From Seminavis robusta (Eukaryota > Bacillariophyta > Bacillariophyceae > Naviculales > Naviculaceae): a stretch of DNA of 64,000 nt. The position numbers and the translations under genes were made by a program. The DNA lies in the NCBI GenBank assembly GCA_903772945.1, contig CAICTM010000164.1, forward strand, positions 1 through 64,000. The letters run 5' to 3'. Under the pieces are notes generated by a model, which had not been told where the DNA came from, did not search any database, and saw only the letters and a list, made by a program, of their open reading frames with translations. Below are positions 52,466 through 61,066 of this stretch, piece by piece (positions within the stretch are counted from its first letter, which is position 1; the number at the start of each line of letters is the position of its first letter).

Positions 52466-54010
52466 ATGACGGACGTGGACGACGTGGATGTGGATCACCA
52501 CATGGAGAATGGTGCCGGCAGTACTACTGATGTGGATGACATGTCTCTGAAAAATGCCAAGAGCATGGAAGAAGCGTACCACCAACAAATTGAGAATCTG
52601 AAGGAGCAAGTCAAGGAGAAGGATCAGCATTTGAAGGATCTGGAGAAAGGCTTGGATGCCCAGGTGGCCATGGTAATGGAATTGGAAAAATTGGAAGAAA
52701 AGGAGCTTCAAGAGTACGAAGCCAAGCTGGTGGCGAATAAAAAGTTGATTACCGAATTGGGGGAACGCGTGGGAATGGAAACCAAGGCCAAGGCGGAACT
52801 AGAGTCCCAACTGCAGTACGTGCAAGCCAAGAATAAAGATCAAGCCACTCAGATTGAACGATTGGAAGAACTCAACAAGGTCAATACGGAACTACTCAAG
52901 GCCGTCAAATCTCAAGATGAAGAAAATCAAAAGAAAAATGGAAAATCGCAACACGACAACAACCACTCCAAATGGGAAGCCTTGGGGAAAGTAGAGTACC
53001 TCATGGAAACCAATCAAAAATTAGTCATGGAATTGGCACAAGCGCAGGAAGATATGCAACGAGTGCGCAAGGATGTCTCTGATAAAGAACTGCTGTGTCT
53101 CGAACTTTCTTCTCAACTAGATAAATTGGCATCCCAGCTCAATTCCGCCGATGAAGACATGGCCGGTGTCAAGTACCAACTCAAACAAAAGGAAGATCAA
53201 TTCAAAAAGAGTGACGATCGGGTCAAAACTCTCGAACAGGCACTCTTGGAACCGCAATCCGAAGGAGACGAAACCATGGGAAAAGCCGTACTCATGCGAA
53301 AACTCAAAGACAAGGAAGATGTTACGGCACAAATGAAAAAGGAACGAGATGTGGCACTCGCCAAAGCCACCAAACTGTCCTTGGCACTCGCCAGTACACG
53401 AGAACACGTCGATGCCCTACAAGAAAAATTGGAATATCAAAATTCCATTGTCGATCGGATTTTGGGAAAAGGACGCAATCCACCATCATCACACACGAAT
53501 AACAATCATGCGGCTGCTGCTCCCACGAAAACTCTGCCCAAGCGACATGCTTCGTTTGGCTCGAAAAAGGCCGTCGAACACGCGACTACGACCGATGGCG
53601 AGGCACAACGTACCGGCCCGTTTGATGGACGACGCATTCGCAACTTTTTCAATCGAGGACGGACCGGATCCAATGCCGAGGCGGCCGTAGCGAACAACAA
53701 CACTGCGGCGGCGGCGGCGGATACGAGTAATAATAAGGCTCTCCCCAAACCGGCCACTGTGGGACTCTTTGGACGTCGTACATCGAGCGAATCGGCAGCG
53801 CCACCGGGTGAATCCTCGGAACGGGGACTTGACGGATCGTCTTCGGCCGCCGATCCCAATATTGTTCAACCCAAAGCCGATGGAAATACCAACCCGTTCG
53901 ATGATGATCATAATGCATCCTTTGTCAATACGTCCGTCGGAAAGGAATCGCATATTGATGAAGCGGTTCAAGGTGGAGGTGGCGATGTCAATTTGGCATT
54001 GACCATCTAA
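52466..54010 (+). CDS. Coiled-coil protein with disordered C terminus
   Basis: Single exon, 514 aa, clear ATG. Residues 1-30 are Asp-rich. About 35-345 is an almost uninterrupted heptad-type coiled coil (MEEAYHQQIENLKEQVKEKD, LEKLEEKELQEYEAKL, ELLCLELSSQLDKLASQL, DRVKTLEQALLEP). The remainder is basic and Ala/Ser/Asn-rich with RNFFNRGR and GLFGRRTS phrases and one NPFDDD (NPF motif, a possible EH-domain ligand). No family is recognised; long coiled coils of this type scaffold vesicles, centrosomes or cytoskeleton. No signal peptide or membrane helix is visible. Gene status is solid because the frame is long, codon use is even and the coiled coil is coherent. Confidence 0.8.
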   Translation: MTDVDDVDVDHHMENGAGSTTDVDDMSLKNAKSMEEAYHQQIENLKEQVKEKDQHLKDLEKGLDAQVAMVMELEKLEEKELQEYEAKLVANKKLITELGERVGMETKAKAELESQLQYVQAKNKDQATQIERLEELNKVNTELLKAVKSQDEENQKKNGKSQHDNNHSKWEALGKVEYLMETNQKLVMELAQAQEDMQRVRKDVSDKELLCLELSSQLDKLASQLNSADEDMAGVKYQLKQKEDQFKKSDDRVKTLEQALLEPQSEGDETMGKAVLMRKLKDKEDVTAQMKKERDVALAKATKLSLALASTREHVDALQEKLEYQNSIVDRILGKGRNPPSSHTNNNHAAAAPTKTLPKRHASFGSKKAVEHATTTDGEAQRTGPFDGRRIRNFFNRGRTGSNAEAAVANNNTAAAAADTSNNKALPKPATVGLFGRRTSSESAAPPGESSERGLDGSSSAADPNIVQPKADGNTNPFDDDHNASFVNTSVGKESHIDEAVQGGGGDVNLALTI

Positions 54011-55218
54011 CTACAAAAGCAACGATTGGCTTGCTCTTTTTCTGAATACCTACACGACAATAACAACAACAACCAGCAACCAGCTTCGATTTCCCCAGTT
54101 TGTTTCACCGGGAACAATGTCAACTAGAGGGATTGATTTGATCAGATCAGGAGCAACCGTCTAGCAACAACCAGTCATTCAAATGCTTGCCTCCTTGAGT
54201 GCATTGAGATGCAACAACACTATTCGTGCAAAACAAAACTTTTGATTGATTGGCTTATTCAACAATCACTTTTTCATCCATCCATCCATCCATCGATATA
54301 TCCATCCATCCAATCATTCTTTCTTTCACTGCAGGGGCGTGCTTGCTTGCTTTTACTAACTAAAACAGAAACAAATCTAGAGACTTATTTGATTGAACAT
54401 CGTTGCGCTCTTCCTCACTTTTGTTTGGGGAGAACAAGTTTGTAGACTTTGATGCAAAGGCACTCATTGCGCAAACGTTCTAGTTTTATCCTAGCTGGTT
54501 CCTTAGGGGCGATGTTTCTCTCTCTGGCTTAGTTTTGCCATCGTCTGGCTAAGTTTTGCCATCGTCTGGCTACTTTCCAAGCTATACGGTAGACGCATCA
54601 CTCCTGAAGCAGCTGACACAACGAAGGCCTGCGAGCTGGGATCATGGGTGGCTCCTTTGTGTTTTCCTCCGATCGAACAGCATTAGCTAGTTACCGGTAC
54701 CTATCAGCTGGCCAGGTGTGACAGCGCAGCCAGAGGTGCGTGCCATGCTGCGTGGCGGATGCAAGCCAATTTTTTATGAGTTAACCGATTTGGCACTCGT
54801 TCAGTTCAGAACGATGGAAAGCACTCGACTTGTCTTGCCGAGGTCGAACCAGATAATCAGCGTTTAGTATGCATGTCGAGAAGACACCAATGACCAATGT
54901 GGTGCTCTCGCGACAGCATGAGACTCATGTCGAGTAACACGGTGGGCGAAGGTGCGCTGCGATGGCGGGAAGGCCTCAATGGGTACGGTATCCTACTGCC
55001 TCCTTTCTGACAAACCGGACTGGTATGATATTCAACCCTCAGGATAATGTTATGTACAATGTGCATAGTTTAGTATTTTGTTAGGTTGTAATAATGTTCA
55101 GTAGGGTGGCATTTGCTTGTTTGTTCAGGGCAAAACCTTCCAATGGAAATACAGGTGCGACTTGTATACAGTAAGGTATGTAGAAATGGAAGGCGGTATA
55201 GACACAAGCATCATGACC
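54011..55218. other. Spacer, no gene seen
   Basis: Contains (ATCC)n runs at about 54273-54312 and a twice-repeated GCTAAGTTTTGCCATCGTCTG block near 54528-54570. No gene supported. Confidence 0.45.
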
Positions 55219-55605
55219 TTAGGCAGAGCTTGCCCGCACAATCTTGGGCTTGGGTGTAGGTCCATTCATGATGACTATGCAGTCGTCGCTCACGGTGCGA
55301 ACGGGCATCTTTGGAGGCAACACTTGGCATGCTTTGGTCAGCAAGATTTCACGGCGTTTCATCTTTCGATCATTTACAAGGGGACAGCTTTCCCATCTGG
55401 ATTCCGCAGCAATGCGGTATGTACACCTGCTGCTGGATTTCTTGGAGGAGCTGGAACGCACGGAAGGGGGAGGGGAGCGGTGGGAAAGTGCCTTGTCGTC
55501 AACGACTGTGACTGTGATTTCATGGGAGAAAGATACACCACACTTGTCCATGATGATTTGGCTGAGAAAGCCGCTCAAAGGACTGGATGGAGCTTGGTTG
55601 ATCAT
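55219..55605 (-). CDS. Small hypothetical protein (128 aa)
   Basis: Minus-strand frame from an ATG (MINQAPSSPLSGFLSQIIMD). No family recognised. The composition is protein-like rather than random: a KCGVSFSHEITVTVVDDKAL strand-rich start, a Ser/Pro/Lys linker, RCTYRIAAESRWESC, KMKRREILLTKACQVLPP and a final IVIMNGPTPKPKIV. The opposite strand also has a long frame (55117-55683) but with a less coherent sequence. No neighbour clarifies the role. Confidence 0.45.
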   Translation of the reverse strand: MINQAPSSPLSGFLSQIIMDKCGVSFSHEITVTVVDDKALSHRSPPPSVRSSSSKKSSSRCTYRIAAESRWESCPLVNDRKMKRREILLTKACQVLPPKMPVRTVSDDCIVIMNGPTPKPKIVRASSA

Positions 55606-57828
55606 GGTGGGGATATATTGTTGAGATACAATGGAGCTATTGAGATAGATAGAGATATTGTGAGCACATTCGAGGCCATCTGAAAGTGGTTTCCAAGCAA
55701 TTTACTGCAGAGCTTTGTACTTTGTACTGGAGCCTGGAGCCAAAGGGAACAAGCCCCCGGATGCAGCCACGACATCAAAACCGACAGCTAAGTGGAGAAG
55801 AGAAGGTTGCAGTGCTGAAGGGAAACACTGTAGAAGAAAACAGTACAAATTGATTGCAGTTCTCATTGTGCGTTACTGACGATATTCGCCTTCTGAGGAA
55901 CATTTGTTCCATGGAATGCCAAGTGCACATCCCTTCAAAAAGCCTGGAAGTTGATTTAAAAACTTTTCAAGAAAGCTTCCTCTGGCTCGCCTCCAACGAA
56001 GGTGTGAAAACCGATAAATGCACGTGTTTAGGAGCCAAAAGTGTTGAAGATCTATGCCCCATTTCCACCATTGCTTCTGAGCTCAGACATAAAGAGTTCT
56101 GATAAGATTCTGGAGAAGGTCCCCATGAGTTGGCCTCTCTACCACCTCGAACTCGTGAGAAGGCGGTACCAGCTCCAACATTCACTATGGACAAAATAGT
56201 AGTAACCAGCAGACCAAAAACTCCCAATCAAGTTCTCCATTCAGTGGCGTTTTTTTCTGGCTTTGATGTGTCTTTTACAAGAAGGGGAGCTTTCAGGGGT
56301 ACCGACCGGTACATCCATCATCTGCATCACAGGAAAAGGGAAAAGCTACAGTTCCAGCAATGTGCTGGCTAACCAAGCAAGAGCCAGGAGAACACGTGCA
56401 TTTGCAATGCAACCTCCTTGTTCGAGCATACTTGGCACCGGCACCATTGCTTGGACCTTCATGGATCGCATTCGATTCGCTACCATATCAGCATACCACA
56501 GGCACAATGACATGGTTTGCTATTGTACAATACTGTTGTTGTACTGTTGCTTGGACTCGACTCGAGGACCCTATGATTGGCGCCTCCCAAAACACTGCAG
56601 CTGAACGTGGCAGGCAGCAACTACAGGCAAGCTTTGATGAACTCGTCCCAGCAAACGGGAAGACATCATCAGTAACAGCAACTGAAGACATGTGCCGAAT
56701 GAAGCAAGTGGCTGAGAGAAACGGTTAACGCTGAGGTGCTGTCTGGCTGGATAGTTTGAGTGACATCTTCAGCGTGGTGTCTTGCTCTGTCCGTTCGCCC
56801 CATGTCAGCTACTGTCTTTCCACAGCTTGTCCTCCGATGCAATACATACGTTGTCATGTCCAACTGTCCAAGCAATCTTGGTTTCCAGCCAGAGATTCTT
56901 CTCATCCCTATCCACAGTCCACATCAAGCAATGCTACTAGATATGTAGCTAAACAGTCAGGTCTTTGCTCTGTCCTTGGGTGACAGCAAGCAGGCATCCG
57001 AAATATACCGGTGTGCATAGACGACTGTCTTTCTTCAGTTGCCGACTTACCTCTGGTAAGCAAGCAGCAAGCGCAAACGGAGCCACTTCGCTCTCAACTT
57101 TCGTACCTTACCTGCCAGCAAGTGTCTACTCTTTCTACCCCAGTCGTCCGATTGGGTTGCCAGCTGAAGCAACCGTCCTCATGACTACAATGAACCCTAT
57201 GCGTGGAAACTCGAGTGGCTCGCTTGTATTGTCTCCCTGCCTGTACTAGATCTATCGCTCCGATTGAATGAATCGAATCGAATCCAGAGGCAAACCGTGC
57301 CGCCCACATTGTTTGCTTGGCGTAGCGGCATGTTTGCTTTGCTTCCACTGCTTGAATCGAATCGAATCCAGAGGCAAACCGTGCCGCCCACATTGTTTGC
57401 TTGGCGTAGCGGCATGTTTGCTTTGCTTCCATGCACTGCTACGGTACGGTACCGCAAGGTACTCGAGCGTCGAGTTTGCTTCCACTTTCTGCTTCGTTCC
57501 GAATTCAATTACAGACGAGTGCGCCCCCGTTGTCTGTCGTCGAGCAGGTCACTTGGCTTGACTTGCTGCAGTCAGTCAGTCAGTCAGTCAGTCAGTTGCC
57601 GCCAAAACCATGAACACCAAGAACACTCCGAATACATCGTCGATGCGATTCGATTCATTCAATGTCACCGTCGTCTAGCAATCGGAATCGCAGTATAGTA
57701 CACCTTACTGTACGATCAACTAAAGCTTACTTACTTACTTACTTACATACAGTTACGTTATTGCCACCTACGCTGCCGACTCTCCATGTACATGTATAAT
57801 AATATATTCCATGACATTGTAAGGCATG
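55606..57828. other. Spacer with possible gene remnants and an 84-bp tandem repeat
   Basis: On the minus strand at about 55967-56227 a signal-like stretch (GLLVTTILSIVNVGAGTAFS) followed by GREANSWGPSPESYQNSL looks like a presequence-bearing gene without an ATG, hence a possible remnant. At 55700-55870 (minus) MRTAINLYCFLLQ...SSTKYKALQ is another short coding-looking frame. Neither can be completed. Repeats at 57270-57431 and (CAGT)n near 57572-57596. Confidence 0.3.
57270..57431. repeat. 84-bp tandem repeat, two identical copies
   Basis: 57270-57347 and 57354-57431 are identical over 78 bases (starting GAATCGAATCGAATCCAGAG), unit spacing 84. The absence of differences implies a very recent duplication. 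Confidence 0.92.
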
Positions 57829-59301
57829 TTAGGGTGTCATGTGCTTGTGGTGGTGGTTGGCTTCTTGGAGGCACTCTTCGAGTTCCTGAATCCGTTCTCG
57901 ATGGCCCTGGTTGCGACGTTGTGCCTCTTCGAGCTCTTGTTGCTGCTTCAAGACAAGTGCCAAGATTTCCGCTCGTTCCGTAGTTGGTTCCTGGCTCTCC
58001 TCGGGTTGTTCTTGCTTCACTACGTGCGGCGACAAGTCGTGTTCCAATGGTTGAATCTTTTCCAATAATTGGATCTGACTCTCGCGTCCTTCGACGTCCT
58101 TGTTGGAAGAATCTTGCTGCTGCAGCTCTTGAATGAGTTCCGTCTTGACGTTGATGGACGTATGAAGCAATTCTAGGGTTTCGGCGTCGGCAGCCCGGAA
58201 TCGTTGCAACGATTCCAACTGTTGCTTGAGCAGTGTATTTTGGGATTGGAAGGATGCGACTTGTTGTTCCAGGTCGCGGCATCGTGTTTGGAGTAGTGTT
58301 GTTTGTTGCTGTTGTTGTTTGACGGGCTGAGATAGAGCCTTGCGCTTGGATTGTTCTTGTTGTTTCTGTAGTTGATCTTGCTGTTTCTGTAGTTGATCTT
58401 GCTGTTTCTGTAGTTGATCTTGCAGAGCTCGAATGCTCTCTTGGAGCACGTTGCGTTCTAAATTCCATTCTTGTTCCTTCCTTGTTTGGTCTTGATTGGC
58501 TTGAGCAAGAGCCTTGAGTTTGGAGTGTTCTTGTTGTTGTTGGAGTTGATCATGCTGTTTCTGAAGTTGACCTTGCTGCTTCTGAAGCTTCTCGTGCTGA
58601 GCTCGAATGGTCTCTTGGAGCGCGTTTCGTTCGGCATTCCATTCTTCTTGTTCCATCGTCTCTTGTTCCTTGGTGATTGTGTTGTTGTTGCTGCTGTCGG
58701 GGGTGACGGAACGAGTGGTTTCGGGAGACCGAGATCGATTGGGTTCTCTCTGTGATTCAGACTGAGATGCTTTGAGTTTGTGTTCGAGCGAGTCAATGGT
58801 CTGATTGGCTTCTTGCAGGAGGAGGAGGAGTTTGGACTTGGTCAACAGATCGTCTTCGGATGGAAACTGCTGTAGCTTGGGTAGGTTATTGATACTGCTA
58901 GGCGTACTACTACTGCACGTACTGCTGCTATCTCCATGCAGCTTTTTCACGGGGGTATTCTCGGGGGATTCCACCAGCAGGGGCATGCTGGTTCGTCTGG
59001 ACTTTTTTGGTTTTGTGGATTTGAAGAATACATACAAGACACACTGAACCCACAAGTAGACCAACAAAAAGGCGACGGCCATGACATCCAGCACCGCGGG
59101 TGGCTCCATCATCCCGATGATTGGCATACTGGCACTGATATCCACAGGCTTTGCAGAAGTATCCACTAGACCTTCAATCACTTGAAAGAAACTTGTCATT
59201 GTTGTTGCCTCTGTTGTTGTTGTGACCTCCGAAAACGAGTGAGAGTCTTCCGACGAGTCGTTGTACAGATAAGGGCTGTCAAACCACACCGACAACATCA
59301 T
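57829..59301 (-). CDS. Single-pass membrane protein with long Gln-rich coiled coil
   Basis: Minus strand, 490 aa from the double ATG (MMLSVWFDSPYLYN); an upstream extension begins without ATG. One transmembrane helix at about 70-93 (VLDVMAVAFLLVYLWVQCVLYVFF) is followed by a basic KSTKPKKSRR stop, so the N terminus is probably lumenal/outside and the long C terminus cytosolic. From about 150 to the end is coiled coil rich in Gln, including three tandem QLQKQQD units (21-bp repeats on the DNA) and a second related block. No family recognised. Architecture resembles membrane-tethered golgin- or tether-like proteins, but that is only an analogy. Confidence 0.75.
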   Translation of the reverse strand: MMLSVWFDSPYLYNDSSEDSHSFSEVTTTTEATTMTSFFQVIEGLVDTSAKPVDISASMPIIGMMEPPAVLDVMAVAFLLVYLWVQCVLYVFFKSTKPKKSRRTSMPLLVESPENTPVKKLHGDSSSTCSSSTPSSINNLPKLQQFPSEDDLLTKSKLLLLLQEANQTIDSLEHKLKASQSESQREPNRSRSPETTRSVTPDSSNNNTITKEQETMEQEEWNAERNALQETIRAQHEKLQKQQGQLQKQHDQLQQQQEHSKLKALAQANQDQTRKEQEWNLERNVLQESIRALQDQLQKQQDQLQKQQDQLQKQQEQSKRKALSQPVKQQQQQTTLLQTRCRDLEQQVASFQSQNTLLKQQLESLQRFRAADAETLELLHTSINVKTELIQELQQQDSSNKDVEGRESQIQLLEKIQPLEHDLSPHVVKQEQPEESQEPTTERAEILALVLKQQQELEEAQRRNQGHRERIQELEECLQEANHHHKHMTP

Positions 59302-61066
59302 GATGATAAGGTTAGATAACACTGAAGATAACACTGAAGAAGACCAATGCTGATTCAGATTCAGATTCAGATTCAGATTGAACAAGACAAAACGACGATG
59401 CAAGCCAAATGGAATTCTTTCTCTTGGTTGGTTGGCCTGCTGGCTAGCTAGCTAGCTAGAACAGCTAGAATAGCTACTGACTGGCTACTAGCACCATGGA
59501 AGCAATGCACAACAAACAAAGATAGATAGATATTGAAGCTGGTAGCTTGGTGTGCTCTGCCATGGCGGTAGTCTACCGTACCGTAGTGGTGGTACTCGTG
59601 CGTCGGTCCTCATTTTTTCGAACGAATGGGCAAACACAATGCCACGCATTGGTGGGTGACGTAACACTAAGATAATCGAATCAGAATGATCCCTTCTGCA
59701 AAGGTAGCACACTGACTCACGAACCTCGTCACCCGTATCGGTACGAGAACCCACGGACACGTCAACACAACACGAGGACTCGACTCGACCCTTTCAAACG
59801 AAACGTAGGGTTCGAATTGGGAGTCGAGTCCTCTCTTCTATAACAGTTATGCATGATGCATAGCTAGCTAGATGTACTGGTACGGTAGCTCCATATCATA
59901 CTGTGCAGGAGAACCACTGCCATGATACCGTAGTACATGTAGTAGCTAGCTAGAAACGGACCAGCAGGCCGATATCTGTACCTCTTATTGTTACTGCAGA
60001 ATGGCTGACTTGACCCACCCACATGTATGTATCATCAGCTGGATCTCGAGTGTGGGGGGTTCATTCCTCTGCAAGGGCTCCGACTGACGGCCGCCATCCC
60101 CACCGAATCGAGTCTGCTGCATGATGTCGAGCCAACTCACATGGTTGTCCTTGGCCGAGTTTTCAGTAAAGCAAAAAGACTCACAAGAAACCCACTCCAA
60201 GCACCATGCAATCGATGGCCATGACAACTAAGAGGGTATCTCTTAAAGAGTCTGCACTCGGTGTTCGGTACTCTTCCTACCGTATTCAAGCTTCTCCTCC
60301 CTTGCTAGTAGTACGTGTACTAGCCAAGCTAATTCTGGATACAGCCAATTGGCCAGCACTAAGACTCGTTCTTCCTCTCACCTACATTACAGTAACACGG
60401 TAGACTACATAATATCTCTTCCGCGAAAAAATCGATCATTCCAGTCACCGAACCGCTTGCATCATTAATTAAATTGGCCCACAGTCCAGGATGACCAACA
60501 ATACTTAATGAGTGGTGTTCACGATATCGATCGAACAGTACTTGAGTAGCTATTTTTCAGCCATGGAAGTTTCGAAGAAAATACAGATGCAGAAAAGCGT
60601 GTGATAGGAATGGAAAATGTGTGAATACGACTGCGAGATACGAAGCCGCCAAAATAATCCCTCCCCTTGAATGGAATCCATTGCATGTGTAACTAGTTTT
60701 AACAAGTATCATTCCTGCGATGTTACTTTACACGAACGATGATGATAAGTAATCTGTCCCACTGTTATCAACAGTCTTTATCAATGACCAACTTCCGCAA
60801 CTTTTTTGGACTCCGATCTCCGTATCAGGTACACGTACATCGTAGCTTGAAGAAACAAATCAGCAAATCATCCGCCCTCTGGCTAAAAAAAAAGACAGAG
60901 CAAAAGAGCCCATGCATCCAAGCTTTGGTGTTGCCAAATCGACAACACGCTCATCAGCGCCCATTATTGTTTCCGAATAGACAGGTACCGCTAACCATTG
61001 AAACCACTTCAACTATCACAGGTATCACAGCAAACAAGAAGTTAACGCACAAGCAACAAAGTAGTC
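59302..61066. other. Spacer, no gene seen
   Basis: 1.8 kb without a supportable gene. Contains an (ATTCAG)n run at about 59353-59378 and CTAGCTAG/TACCGTA microrepeats. Confidence 0.5.

Noticed and set aside
55117-55683. Long plus-strand frame opposite the small hypothetical gene
   Set aside because: Its sequence is Gly/His-rich and irregular, while the minus-strand frame has an ATG and more protein-like composition.
57758-58468. Second minus-strand frame over the Gln-rich coiled coil
   Set aside because: It is the shifted reading of CAG/CAA-rich repeats, giving a Thr/Arg-rich shadow.
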